DNA of 64,000 bases from Nonomuraea sp. NEAU-A123 (GCF_018603905.1 NZ_JAHFZZ010000006.1:434001-498000); one strand, 5' to 3'; positions 17,816-26,660 are shown, counted from the stretch's first letter. The notes: a model not told the origin generated them from the sequence alone. Program-made: numbers and translations.

Positions 17816-19024
17816 TCAGGGGGTGACGGTCTGGTCCCAGTCGATGAGGTGGCGCTGCACTGCGCCGAACATCTGCTCCGCCGTGGGGAAGGCCGCGGGC
17901 GGCGGGGCGGCCTCCTGCTCGCCCGCCTTCTGCTTGTTGGTCCTGGCCGCGGCGGCGGCGATGGCCTCCACCCTGGGACGGCGCAGGTTCTCGTAGGCGG
18001 CGAAGGCGCTCGGCGCGTCGGGCAGGTCGCGCAGGCAGCGGGCCAGCTCGATCGCACTCTCGATGGCCAGCGACGCGCCCTGGCCCGAGCTGGACGAGGG
18101 CGCGTGGGCCGAGTCGCCGACCAGCACCATGCGGCCGCGGTACCAGTGCGGTACCGGCGGCATCATCTCCATCGGCCCGGTGATGAACATCGTCTCGGGG
18201 TCGCTGTGCTGGAGAAGGGCCTCCGCCGGCGCGTCGGCGGCGTAGAGGTCGCGCAGTCGCTTCAGCCAGTCGGCGGCCGGCACCTGGCGGGCCTCGTCCG
18301 TCGTCATCGGCTCCCGGCTCGGCAGGCTGCCGAACCACACGATGCGGCCGTCGGGCGCGCCCCAGCAACCGAGGAAGGCGGTGCCGAAGGTGAAGTACAT
18401 GACGCCGGGTTCGAGCCGCACCGCGCTGCCGGTGGCGTAGCCGCCGAAGCTCAGCACGCCGCAGTATTCGGGTCCTGGCGCGTCCTGGTCGATCAGCGTG
18501 CGGACCGTGGACCTGATGCCGTCGGCGCCGATCAGGACGTCCGCGGTGGCAGTGGTGCCGTCGGCGAAGTGCGCGGTGACGCCGTCAGAGGTCTCCTCCG
18601 CGGCCACGAGCTGCTTGCCGTGTTCGATCCGAATGCCCTGGGCCACCGCGTGGTCATGCAGCACGCGGAAGAGGTCCGAGCGGGCCATGGCCTGGCCGGC
18701 GGGCAGGCCGTCCAGGCCCGGGGACTCGACGAAACGGTTGCCGCGGGCGTCGCCCATGACCATGCCGGGCACCGGCTGGCCGACGGCGCGCACGACCTGG
18801 GCGGCCCCGATGATCTCCAGTGCATTCAACCCGTTGGGCGCCACCATGAGCGCGGCGCCCACCCCGTCGGCGGCGGCCGAATGAGCCTCATAGACCGTCG
18901 CCTCGATGCCCGCCTTGCGCAGCGCCACGGCCGCCACGGGTCCGGCGATGCCGCCCCCGACGACAAGTGCTGTCCTGACTCCGGTCACGTCTGTCTCCTC
19001 GATGCGTGCGATGGTTGGGGTCAT
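17816..19024 (-). CDS. FAD-dependent aromatic monooxygenase
   Basis: 402 residues, normal for single-component class A flavin hydroxylases. Motifs: the Rossmann VVGGGIAGPVAAVALRKAG near residue 20 for ADP, the DG motif region VLIGADGIRSTVR near 165, and the GD motif MVLVGDSAHAPSSSSGQGAS near 290. The enzyme would use NAD(P)H and O2 to hydroxylate or epoxidise a small, probably aromatic, substrate. It is divergent from the histidine kinase gene and shares its promoter region, so the two-component genes may control it. Substrate unknown. Confidence 0.87.
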   Translation of the reverse strand: MTPTIARIEETDVTGVRTALVVGGGIAGPVAAVALRKAGIEATVYEAHSAAADGVGAALMVAPNGLNALEIIGAAQVVRAVGQPVPGMVMGDARGNRFVESPGLDGLPAGQAMARSDLFRVLHDHAVAQGIRIEHGKQLVAAEETSDGVTAHFADGTTATADVLIGADGIRSTVRTLIDQDAPGPEYCGVLSFGGYATGSAVRLEPGVMYFTFGTAFLGCWGAPDGRIVWFGSLPSREPMTTDEARQVPAADWLKRLRDLYAADAPAEALLQHSDPETMFITGPMEMMPPVPHWYRGRMVLVGDSAHAPSSSSGQGASLAIESAIELARCLRDLPDAPSAFAAYENLRRPRVEAIAAAAARTNKQKAGEQEAAPPPAAFPTAEQMFGAVQRHLIDWDQTVTP

Positions 19025-19090
19025 CGCGACTCCTTGGGAATGCGATCGCGATCAGTGTGAGGCGACGAGCCACCACTCGGACAGTTGCCA

Positions 19091-19124
19091 CATAACGACT
19101 TCAGTCGTGAGATATTCACGGGTG
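19091..19124 (+). promoter_or_regulatory. Conserved dyad element, copy 1
   Basis: CATAACGACTTCAGTCGTGA followed by GATATTCACGGGTGA. The core ACGACT-TC-AGTCGT is a perfect 6-bp dyad. The same element occurs at 21061-21094 in front of the response regulator gene, with paired changes that keep the dyad. It sits between the monooxygenase and the kinase starts, so it may serve both directions. Confidence 0.6.
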
Positions 19125-19139
19125 ACTGCTGGAGGCGGC

Positions 19140-21038
19140 TTGACCGGTGACGCCGAGGGTGACCGCGCCGAACGCGAGGCGGTCTTGCTGCTCCTCGTCG
19201 TGCTGGGCCTCGCCTACCTGAGGGACATGACGGGCCAGATCGAGTCCTACGGCTCGTGGAGCCCGGCCCTCGCCGTGGATCTCCTTCTGGTCAGACCGGT
19301 CCTGCTGGCGCTCCAACTCACCCACTCACTGCCGCGTCTCGCCGCCTTCAGCGCCCGCCACCGCTTCAAGACCCTGCCCGTCCAGGCCGTTCTCACGTTC
19401 CTGCCGCCGTTCTTCCTCGGCTCCTACACCGGCCATCTGCCGAGCTTCCTGGCAGGCTCCTGCCTCCTGCTGCTCCGGGCTCCCTGGTCGTGGATCGGGT
19501 ACGGCCTGGCCGTCGCGGGGGTCGGCGTGATCGGCATCCACTCCGACGTCGGCGGGCTGCCCCTGTCGTTCTATGTGATCTTCGCCGCGAGCGGCGGCCT
19601 GTGGGTCTTCGGCATCTCGCGCCTCACCGACGTGATCGTCGGTCTGCACCGCCTACGGCGTGCCCTGGTGGAACTGGCCATCGCCCGCGAGCGCCTGACG
19701 ATGATCAGCGATCTCCATGGGCGGACGGCGGCCAGGCTCGCCGAGCTCGCCAGGCGCAGCGAGGCCGCGGCGGCGCTAGCCGCCTCCCACCTGGGCCGCG
19801 CGAGGCCGGCAGCGTCGGCGATCATCGCCGACGCCAGGATCGCGCTGGCCGACGCGCGCGAGCTGGCGAGCCGCTACCGCCGGTCACCCTCCCTCGATCC
19901 GCCGCCTACGGGCGACTCCCGCGACGTGGAACCGCGGTTCGCCATGTTGATCATCATGGTCCTGCTCGCCCTCTCGATCACGTACGACATGAGCTGGATC
20001 CTCGTCAACCGCCCAGGCCCCGCTCCCGTCGCCACGGCGCTCGCGGGCGCCGTCGCGTTCTTCGCGCTCCAGCTCCGCCACTCTCTGCCTGTCAGCGGGG
20101 GCGGACGGCCGAGGGGCTGGGTGTGGACGCTCTGCCTTCAGGGCGTGCTCACGTACGCGACGTTCCTCGTCGACGATATCGGCTGGCTCGGGATGGTGCC
20201 CTTCTTCTGCGCCTCCCTGCTCCTGCTGGTGCCGCCCCCTTGGTCCTGGGCACTCTTCGCGGCCGTTACGGCGAGCATTGTGGCGGTCGAGATCGCTCTC
20301 GGCCATTCCTCCCTCATCGACATCGTCTACTACCCGCAGACCATCGCCGGATTCGGCCTGGCCATGTACGGCACCGCCCGGTTCGCCCGCACGGCCGTCG
20401 AGCTGCGGGCCGCCCGCGCTGAGGTGGCCCGCATGGCCCAGGTCGGGGAGCGGCTGCGGCTGTCCAGGGACATGCACGACGTGATCGGCTCCAGCCTGTC
20501 GGCTGTGCTGATCAAGGCGCAGCTCGCCGTGGAACTGCTCGACGACGACCGGGCGGGGGCCGAGCGGGAACTGCGCGAGGTGGCAGGTCTGGCCAGGCGC
20601 GCGGCCCGCGAGGTTGCGACGCTGAGCGACGCCGACTCTCGGACCTCCCTAGCCGAAGAACTGGTCTCGGCCGGAGCGATCCTGACCTCGACGGGCATCG
20701 AGACCGACACCGACATCGACACCGACACCGACACCGACACAGCCGCCTACCTGCCACCTGACCTGGACCACGCCCTGGCGATGGTCGTCAGGGAGGCCGT
20801 CACCAACGTCCTTCGCCACAGCAAAGCCAAGCACTGCCGGATCAAGATGGTCTCCAGTCCCGATCTTGTACGGCTGAGCATCACCAACGACGGGGTAACA
20901 GCGCCGCGCCGAGAGGGCACCGGACTCGGCAACCTCACCGAACGCCTCGAAGCCGTCGGTGGCCGCCTCGACATCACAACATTGGGCGAGTCATTCCTGC
21001 TGATCGCCATGGTGAAAACGACAGGTCTTAGGCAATGA
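19140..21038 (+). CDS. Sensor histidine kinase with internally duplicated sensor/DHp halves (HK1)
   Basis: About 632 residues. TTG 19140 follows GGAGG at 19131 and aligns with the start of its paralogue (TGDAEGDRAER); GTG 19122 is the alternative. The first half has several membrane helices, with ALQLTHSLPRLAAF and FLAGSCLLLLRAPWSW, ending in a DHp-like helix, ERLTMISDLHGRTAARLAEL. The second half repeats this: FALQLRHSLPV, CASLLLLVPPPWSW, then the true NarX-type DHp LRLSRDMHDVIGSSLSAVLI with phosphorylatable His near 447. A Thr-Asp repeat linker follows. The HATPase_c domain includes the N box VVREAVTNVLRHSKA and GTGLGNLTERLEAVGG. It probably signals through the adjacent NarL-type regulator; the ligand is unknown. 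Confidence 0.85.
   Translation: MTGDAEGDRAEREAVLLLLVVLGLAYLRDMTGQIESYGSWSPALAVDLLLVRPVLLALQLTHSLPRLAAFSARHRFKTLPVQAVLTFLPPFFLGSYTGHLPSFLAGSCLLLLRAPWSWIGYGLAVAGVGVIGIHSDVGGLPLSFYVIFAASGGLWVFGISRLTDVIVGLHRLRRALVELAIARERLTMISDLHGRTAARLAELARRSEAAAALAASHLGRARPAASAIIADARIALADARELASRYRRSPSLDPPPTGDSRDVEPRFAMLIIMVLLALSITYDMSWILVNRPGPAPVATALAGAVAFFALQLRHSLPVSGGGRPRGWVWTLCLQGVLTYATFLVDDIGWLGMVPFFCASLLLLVPPPWSWALFAAVTASIVAVEIALGHSSLIDIVYYPQTIAGFGLAMYGTARFARTAVELRAARAEVARMAQVGERLRLSRDMHDVIGSSLSAVLIKAQLAVELLDDDRAGAERELREVAGLARRAAREVATLSDADSRTSLAEELVSAGAILTSTGIETDTDIDTDTDTDTAAYLPPDLDHALAMVVREAVTNVLRHSKAKHCRIKMVSSPDLVRLSITNDGVTAPRREGTGLGNLTERLEAVGGRLDITTLGESFLLIAMVKTTGLRQ
20700..20740 (+). repeat. GACACC hexanucleotide repeat inside HK1
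   Basis: Runs of GACACC/GACATC encode a Thr-Asp stretch (ETDTDIDTDTDTDT) between the DHp and ATPase domains. The paralogous kinase lacks it. In-frame hexamers can change copy number without breaking the gene. Confidence 0.8.
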
Positions 21039-21060
21039 AACACCATTTGGACTGGTACGA

Positions 21061-21094
21061 CATAACGGCTCCAGCCATGAGATATTCACGGGTG
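21061..21094 (+). promoter_or_regulatory. Conserved dyad element, copy 2
   Basis: CATAACGGCTCCAGCCATGA then GATATTCACGGGTGA. GGCT-CC-AGCC is a dyad with compensating differences from copy 1 (GACT-TC-AGTC). It begins 22 bp after the HK1 stop and ends 22 bp before the regulator start. Confidence 0.6.
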
Positions 21095-21115
21095 AGATCT
21101 CAGGCAGGAGGCAGC

Positions 21116-21721
21116 GTGATCCGGGTACTTCTGGCCGAGGACATGCACATGATCAGGGCCGCGCTGGTCGCACTACTGGAACGGCAGCCCGACATCGAGG
21201 TGGTCGCCGAGGTCCACTCCGGCGACCGGATCGTCCCCGCCGCGCTGGAGCACCGCCCCGATGTGGCGCTCATCGACATCGAACTGCCCGGCATGGACGG
21301 CCTGACCGCCGCCGCAGAACTGCGCGAACGCCTCCCCGAGTGTCAGACGCTGATCGTGACCGCCTTCGGCCGCCCGGGGAACCTCCGGCGCGCCCTCGCC
21401 GCCCGTGCGACCGGATTCATCAGCAAGGACGCTCCTCCCGCCGCACTCGGCGAGGCGATCCGCAAGGTGTCCAGAGGTGAACGGGTGATCGATCCGCAGT
21501 TGGCCGTGGCCGCGCTCGACCTGCCTGGTAACCCGCTGACCCCCCGCGAGACCGACGTGCTGCGCCTGGCCGCCGCCGGGACCTCGGCCAGCCAGATCGC
21601 CGGGCAACTCTTCCTCTCCACGGGTACGGTGCGCAACTACCTGAGCGCGATCGTGTCCAAGCTCAACGCCCGCAACCAGATCGACGCCGTCCGTATAGCC
21701 ACCGAGTCCGGCTGGCTGTAA
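21116..21721 (+). CDS. NarL/FixJ-type response regulator
   Basis: 201 residues. The receiver domain begins IRVLLAEDMHMIRAALVAL with the acidic pocket, has the phospho-acceptor Asp in VALIDIELPGMDG (near residue 54), Thr in LIVTAFGR and Lys in GFISKDAPP. The C-terminal LuxR HTH reads LTPRETDVLRLAAAGTSASQ and TVRNYLSAIVSKL. GTG 21116 follows CAGGAGG. It lies between two paralogous kinases and is the likely partner of both. The dyad element just upstream suggests autoregulation. Confidence 0.92.
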   Translation: MIRVLLAEDMHMIRAALVALLERQPDIEVVAEVHSGDRIVPAALEHRPDVALIDIELPGMDGLTAAAELRERLPECQTLIVTAFGRPGNLRRALAARATGFISKDAPPAALGEAIRKVSRGERVIDPQLAVAALDLPGNPLTPRETDVLRLAAAGTSASQIAGQLFLSTGTVRNYLSAIVSKLNARNQIDAVRIATESGWL

Positions 21722-21725
21722 CCGG

Positions 21726-23615
21726 GTGACGCAGGACGCCGAGGGTGACCGCGCCGAACGCCGGGCGCTCCTGCTGCTCCTTGTCGTGCTGGGTCTGGTC
21801 TACGTGCGGGACATGTTCTGGACGCTCCCTTCGTGGAGCTACTTCCTCTCCTCCGTGGAATACCTCCTGATCCGGCCGGTCCTGCTGATGATCCAAGTGA
21901 TCCACTCGCTGCCCAGGTTCGCCCGGTTCACCGCCCGTTACCGCTTCTGGACCCTGTCCGTCCAGGCGCTGCTCACCTTCGCCCCCGCTTTCCTGATCAG
22001 CGACACGGCAGCCGTGCTGCCCGACTTCCTGGCGGGCTCCACCCTGCTGTTGCTCCGAGCCCCGTGGTCGTGGCTCGCTTACGGCCTGACGGTCGCGGGA
22101 ACGGTGGCGGCCATCACCCGCATGCACCTCGACGGGCATATCACCGTGCACGCCGTGTTCATGATCACGACCGGCGGCCTGCTGGTGTTCGGCATGTCCC
22201 GGCTCGCCGACGCGATCGTCCGCTTGCATCGCGCCCGGCGGGACCTGGTACGGATGGCCGTCGCCCGCGAACGCCTGATGATGATCGAGGACCTGCACGA
22301 GCGGATGACCGCGCAGCTGGCGGAGATCGTGCGGCGCAGCGAGAACGCGGCCACGCTGGTCGCCTCGCACCTGGGCCGGGCGCGAAGCGAGGCAACCATG
22401 ATCATCGTGGGCGCGGGCAGGACCCTGGCCAACGCGCGCGAGGCGGCCGCCCGCTATCGGAGCACCCCTTCCGTCGGCCAGGTGACGGCCGCCGACCGGG
22501 GCGACGCTGAGCCGCGACTCGCCAGGGCGATCATCACGGCCGTGCTCTGCCTGACGATCGGGTATGACGTGGACTACGCCATCACCCACCGGGCGGGGGT
22601 GGCCAACATCGTGATCGCGTTCGCGGTCGCCGCCGCCTCCCTCGTGCTGCAACTGCGCCACTCCCTGCCCACCGGGACAGGCGGCCCGCCCAGGGCCTGG
22701 AAATGGACGCTTGCGCTGCAAGGAGTGCTCGTCTGCGCTGCGCTTTACATCCAGGGAGTCGCCTGGATCGGGATCGTGCCGTTTCTCGGCGCCTCCATGC
22801 TGTTCCTGGTGCCATCGCCCTGGTCCTGGGCGTCCTTGGCGGTCATCATTGCCGGCGATGTGCTGCTGGTGGGCGCCATGACCAGCGACACCAGTCTCGG
22901 GGTGTTCACGTACTACCCGGCTGCCTCACTCCTGTTCGGCCTGGGGGTCTACGGGCACGCGCGGTTCGCCCGCATCGCCGTCGAGCTGCGGGATGCCCGC
23001 GCCGAGGTGGCCCGCATGGCCCAGGTCAGGGTACGGCTCCGGCTGTCCAGGGACATGCACGACGTGATCGGCTCCAGCCTGTCGGCCGTGCTGATCAAGG
23101 CGCAGCTCGCCGTGGAACTGCTCGGCGACGACCGGACGGGAGCCGAACGAGAACTGCGCGAGGTGGCGGACCTCGCCAGGCGCACCGCCCGCGAGGTCGA
23201 AGCGCTAAGCGTGACCGACTCCCGGGTCTCACTCACCGAGGAACTGAGCTCGGCCCGGACGCTGCTCACCTCGGCCGGGGTCGTGTCCCGGGTGACCGCC
23301 GCCCCCGCCGGGCTGCCACCCGAGCTGGACCACGCCCTGGCGATGGTCGTGCGGGAGGCCGTCACCAACGTCCTGCGCCACAGCAAACCGAGCCTGTGCA
23401 GCATCGAGGCGGACACAGAGCCCGATCTCGTACGGCTGCGCGTCACCAACGACGGGGCGACGGGACCCTCCGGCGAAGGCACGGGCGCCGGGCTGGGCAA
23501 TCTCGGCGACCGGCTCCACGACGTCGGCGGCCGTCTCGGCGTCGAGTTCTCCGGTGAGACGTTCGAGCTCTCGGCCGAGGTGCCGCTGCGCAAACCGGCG
23601 GCGAGCCTCCCATGA
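21726..23615 (+). CDS. Sensor histidine kinase with internally duplicated halves (HK2)
   Basis: 629 residues, GTG start 4 bp after the regulator stop, so in one operon with it. It is a close paralogue of HK1. The first half has RALLLLLVVLGLVYVRDMFW, IQVIHSLPRFARF and FLAGSTLLLLRAPWSW, ending in the DHp-like LMMIEDLHERMTAQLAEIVR. The second half has VLQLRHSLPTGTGG and GASMLFLVPSPWSWASL, then the active DHp LSRDMHDVIGSSLSAVLIKA (His near 447). HATPase_c contains VVREAVTNVLRHSKPS and GAGLGNLGDRLHDVGG. The linker lacks the Thr-Asp repeat of HK1. Two near-identical kinases around one regulator suggest duplication of the kinase gene and possibly of its signal input. Confidence 0.87.
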   Translation: MTQDAEGDRAERRALLLLLVVLGLVYVRDMFWTLPSWSYFLSSVEYLLIRPVLLMIQVIHSLPRFARFTARYRFWTLSVQALLTFAPAFLISDTAAVLPDFLAGSTLLLLRAPWSWLAYGLTVAGTVAAITRMHLDGHITVHAVFMITTGGLLVFGMSRLADAIVRLHRARRDLVRMAVARERLMMIEDLHERMTAQLAEIVRRSENAATLVASHLGRARSEATMIIVGAGRTLANAREAAARYRSTPSVGQVTAADRGDAEPRLARAIITAVLCLTIGYDVDYAITHRAGVANIVIAFAVAAASLVLQLRHSLPTGTGGPPRAWKWTLALQGVLVCAALYIQGVAWIGIVPFLGASMLFLVPSPWSWASLAVIIAGDVLLVGAMTSDTSLGVFTYYPAASLLFGLGVYGHARFARIAVELRDARAEVARMAQVRVRLRLSRDMHDVIGSSLSAVLIKAQLAVELLGDDRTGAERELREVADLARRTAREVEALSVTDSRVSLTEELSSARTLLTSAGVVSRVTAAPAGLPPELDHALAMVVREAVTNVLRHSKPSLCSIEADTEPDLVRLRVTNDGATGPSGEGTGAGLGNLGDRLHDVGGRLGVEFSGETFELSAEVPLRKPAASLP

Positions 23616-23631
23616 CACCGGAAGGCTCGCC
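23600..23631. terminator. Hairpin at the HK2 3' end
   Basis: GGCGAGCCT at 23600-23608 pairs with AGGCTCGCC at 23623-23631. It overlaps the HK2 stop and faces the convergent NmrA-like gene, so it could serve both strands. Confidence 0.5.
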
Positions 23632-23642
23632 GTATCCCAAGA

Positions 23643-24467
23643 TCAGTTCTTGAATTCGGCCGCGTGGTCCTGGATCCAGATCGCGAAATCGCGGGCCGGG
23701 TGCCCGGTGAGCTCCTCGACGGTATGGGTGATCTCGGCGGGGACATCGTCGTTGGTCTGCCACCAGTCGAGCAGGGCTTCGGCGAAGTGGCCCGGCATGT
23801 ACTCGGACATCTCGGCCTTCCACTCGTCGCGGCTGACGGTGTTGACCACGATGGGCTTGCCGATCGCCTCGGCGATGAGGTCGAGCTCCTCGGCAAAGGT
23901 GACCGAGCGCGGGCCGGTCAGCAGGTACGCTTTGCCGGCCAGCTCGGGGTTGGTCAGGACCGCGAACGCGGACTCGGCGACGTCGGCCTCGTGGATCGGG
24001 TCGACATGGGAGTTGGGGTAGACCAGGTTCACCGGGCCACCGGACTTGATGGGCCAGGACCACGAGACCGCGTTGCCCGCGAAGGTGCCGGGGCGCAGGA
24101 TCGTGGCGGTGATGGGCGAGGCGATCAGCGCATTCTCCGCGTCCAGGTGGTCCTTGGCGAGGGGACTGTCGGCGGCGTCCGGCGACAAGGTGGAGCTGGA
24201 GGACAGCAGCACGATGTGCCGGACACCGGCGTTGGTCGCCTCGGCGATGAAGGCGTCAATGTGCGACGACTCAGCGTAGAGGAAGACCGACGTGACACCC
24301 TCCAGCGCGGCGGCGAAGGTGGCCGGGTCCTTCAGGTTGAGCAGGACGGCGCCCGCTGCCTCGTCCGGCTTCTGGGAGCCGGTGCGGACCTGGAGGCCCT
24401 GCTCGCGCAGGAGGGGGACAAGGGCGCGGGCGACGGCGCCACGGGCACCGGTGACGAGGATGGTCAT
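23643..24467 (-). CDS. NmrA-like NAD(P)H-binding protein (atypical SDR)
   Basis: 274 residues. The N terminus ILVTGARGAVARALVPLLRE is the GXXGXXG nucleotide-binding site of the NmrA/atypical SDR group. LRPGTFAGNAVSW and DPIHEADVAESAFAVL are typical downstream motifs. Homologues act as NAD(P)H-quinone reductases or redox sensors. ATG 24467 is preceded by AAGGAG. It follows the exporter gene by 11 bp on the same strand, so the two form an operon. Confidence 0.85.
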   Translation of the reverse strand: MTILVTGARGAVARALVPLLREQGLQVRTGSQKPDEAAGAVLLNLKDPATFAAALEGVTSVFLYAESSHIDAFIAEATNAGVRHIVLLSSSSTLSPDAADSPLAKDHLDAENALIASPITATILRPGTFAGNAVSWSWPIKSGGPVNLVYPNSHVDPIHEADVAESAFAVLTNPELAGKAYLLTGPRSVTFAEELDLIAEAIGKPIVVNTVSRDEWKAEMSEYMPGHFAEALLDWWQTNDDVPAEITHTVEELTGHPARDFAIWIQDHAAEFKN

Positions 24468-24478
24468 TCGGAAACTCC

Positions 24479-25849
24479 TTAGTGATGCTGGGGCTGGGCA
24501 TTGCGCGGCAGCAGCCAGACGAGCGCGCAGCTGACGAGGACTACGGCGACGACGACCAGGAGACTGGAGGTCATCGCGGGGGCAGTGTGGAAGTAGACGG
24601 TGGTGACGGCGGCGGCGCCGATGCCGTTGGCCAATTGCTGGACCGCGGCCAGGGAGCCGCTGGCGCTTCCGGCCTCGGTGGGCTCGATGTCGCCGATGGT
24701 GACGTCGTAGATGGTGCCGAAGCAGGCGCCCATGCCCAGGCCGATGACCAGCACGGGCAGCGCGAGCACCCAGCCGCCGGTCGTGGGATCGAGAGTGAGC
24801 AGCCAGCCGGCCCCCGCGAGGGTGAGGAGCAGGCCGATGAAGATGAGATTGCGGCCGAGCTTGGCGATGAGCTGGTAGCCCGCGATGGAGGCGATGACGA
24901 TGCCCACCGCGATCGGCGCCAGGCCCAGGGCCGCCTGCATGGGCGTGTAACCCAGAACGTTCTGCATGAACAGCGACAGCACGTACAGCAGCCCTGAGAC
25001 GGCGGCGAAGAACACAAGCCCCAGGATGAGTCCCGAGGTGAAACCGCGGTTCTTCAGCAGCGACGGCTGGATCAGCGGGCTGGCCGCAGTGACTTGGCGG
25101 CGGCAGAACAGGGCGAAGAACACAAGCCCGGCGGCCATGCACAGGAAGGATACGGCGGTCCAGCCGTGGGCCGAGCCGTCGGTCAGACCGTACAGCAGGC
25201 CGAGCATGGCGGCGCCCAGCAGGCCCGAGCCGACGCCGTCGACTGAGACGGTCGAGTCGCCGTCGTCGCGGGGCAGCAGTCGCAGCGCGGCGATGATGGC
25301 GCCGCCGCCGAGCAGGATGTTGATCAGGAACATGGGGCGCCAGCCGAGGCCGAACAGGTCGGCGTCGATGAGGAACCCGGCGAGGATGGGCCCTGCGACG
25401 GCGGACAGCCCGAGCGTGGGGGCGAAGGCGCTGAAGGCCTTGCCGATCTCCTCACGAGGGAAGACCGAGCCGAGGATGCCGAAGCCTTGGGGGATCAACA
25501 GGGCGCCGAAGGATCCCTGGAGCAACCGGGCGACGATGATCGACTCGGGGTTGACGGCCAGGCCGCAGGCGACCGAGGCCATGGTGAAGCCGGTGAGCCC
25601 GATGAGGAACAGGCGGCGGCGGCCGTACTTGTCGCCCAGCCTGCCGCCGACCACGAGTAGAACGCCGAGGGCGAGGGCGTAACCGGCGCCGAGCCACTGG
25701 ATGAGTGCCTCACCGCCGTTCAGGTCCCTGGCGATGGTCGGCGCCGCGATGTTGGTGATCGTGGCGTCCAGCAGGTCGAGGACGTCGGCGATGAGGATGA
25801 CGGCGAGGATGGCCCAGCGGGATTTCGGGGCGGTCGTGAGGGTGGTCAC
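24479..25849 (-). CDS. DHA2-type MFS drug exporter (EmrB/QacA-like)
   Basis: 456 residues. GTG 25849 follows AAGGAGGAAATCCC; longer upstream frames lack such a site. Motifs: VLDLLDATITNIAAPTIARD (DHA2 motif D1), GGRLGDKYGRRRLFLIGL (motif A) and LGLSAVAGPILAGFLI (motif C of antiporters). Twelve to fourteen membrane helices are expected. It exports drugs by proton antiport. First gene of an operon with the NmrA-like gene. The sequence divergent from it holds a decayed MarR-like gene, probably its former repressor, so expression may now be unrestrained. Confidence 0.88.
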   Translation of the reverse strand: MTTLTTAPKSRWAILAVILIADVLDLLDATITNIAAPTIARDLNGGEALIQWLGAGYALALGVLLVVGGRLGDKYGRRRLFLIGLTGFTMASVACGLAVNPESIIVARLLQGSFGALLIPQGFGILGSVFPREEIGKAFSAFAPTLGLSAVAGPILAGFLIDADLFGLGWRPMFLINILLGGGAIIAALRLLPRDDGDSTVSVDGVGSGLLGAAMLGLLYGLTDGSAHGWTAVSFLCMAAGLVFFALFCRRQVTAASPLIQPSLLKNRGFTSGLILGLVFFAAVSGLLYVLSLFMQNVLGYTPMQAALGLAPIAVGIVIASIAGYQLIAKLGRNLIFIGLLLTLAGAGWLLTLDPTTGGWVLALPVLVIGLGMGACFGTIYDVTIGDIEPTEAGSASGSLAAVQQLANGIGAAAVTTVYFHTAPAMTSSLLVVVAVVLVSCALVWLLPRNAQPQHH

Positions 25850-25882
25850 GGGATTTCCTCCTTTCGGAGTTGATGTTGCGTT

Positions 25883-26046
25883 CAAGACAAACCGGAGCAA
25901 CTGGAGCAGGTCGCTGCCGAAAGCAGGCATCACTACGCGGCATGGACCCTGTTCAACCAGGCCATGGCCGACCACCTGGGCATGCGCCTCACCGACCCGC
26001 AGTGCCTTGGGTCCGCTCAGCCTGGAGCCCGAGCCACTGAGCTCTA
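25883..26046 (+). pseudogene. MarR-family repressor remnant
   Basis: The + frame reads HHYAAWTLFNQAMADHLGM followed by RLTDPQCLG, matching the first helix region of MarR regulators (family form ...MADHLGLxxTDLQCLxLL). The next family piece, GPLSLEPEPLS, lies in a different frame. No start codon or ribosome site precedes it and the HTH is absent. It lies head-to-head with the DHA2 exporter, the standard place for such a repressor. Confidence 0.55.
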
Positions 26047-26158
26047 GGGACTCCTGACCATGACATCTCCTCGGCGCGGGGATTGCGATCAAGGTCCAGT
26101 CTGGGAGTTTCGGCGGACGGCAACCAGTTATGAGCTCACCGATCGGACCGTGAGATCC

Positions 26159-26340
26159 TCACAACCGCTCCGCGAGCCCCCGCGCCGCGCTCCTTCCCCA
26201 CCACGCCAGCCGTACGGCCAGCGGGGCGAGAGCCACCATCGGGACGGTCATGAACGCCATCTCGGCCACCCGCTGTGCCGCTCGAAAATTCGAGATCAGA
26301 CAGAGCAGGCGGACAAGCACAAGAGATGATCTTTTGTGCA
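26159..26340 (-). pseudogene. C-terminal fragment of a membrane protein
   Basis: The minus frame ending at TGA 26159-26161 reads LVLVRLLCLISNFRAAQRVA, then FMTVPMVALAPLAVRLAWWG. It is coherent and hydrophobic but only ~60 residues and lacks a clear start. It could instead be a tiny membrane protein. No family recognised. Confidence 0.3.
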
Positions 26341-26429
26341 GGGACGAACCCCGTCAAGGCGCAGGTCAGAGCCATCGTTGCTGCTTTGACGCGATACACG
26401 CTTCGGCCGGCAGGCGCGAGCGTGACGCT

Positions 26430-26660
26430 CTCTCGGGCCGGTGATCTCACTGACGATCCCGGTCTCTTCGAGGGTCTCGCGGATGGCGGCCTGCGGGATG
26501 GACTTGCCCAGATCGATGGCTCCACCGGGGACAGCCCAAATTGCCGTGGTCACTGCGGCGGATCATCAGGATCTCGTCCGAGTCGTCGTGGACCGACCGT
26601 AGGCCGCGCTCGGTGAGGGAGAGGGCGTCGGCGCTGCCCTGCAGATGGCCGATGCCGCCC
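26430..26660 (-). pseudogene. Nudix hydrolase remnant
   Basis: One frame reads SVHDDSDEILMIRRSDHGN and a shifted frame continues IWAVPGGAIDLGKSIPQAAI then RETLEETGIV, which is the Nudix box. The box has Lys where the conserved first Glu after the Gly should be, the C-terminal part is missing, and the two pieces are out of frame. It is a dead fragment. Confidence 0.6.

Noticed and set aside
20700..20740. CRISPR-like or regulatory repeat
   Set aside because: Short uninterrupted hexamers without spacers, inside the HK1 coding frame.
26140..26165. Third copy of the kinase-promoter element (CCGTGAGATCCTCAC)
   Set aside because: Only the TGAGAT...TCAC part matches and the central dyad is missing; likely coincidence.
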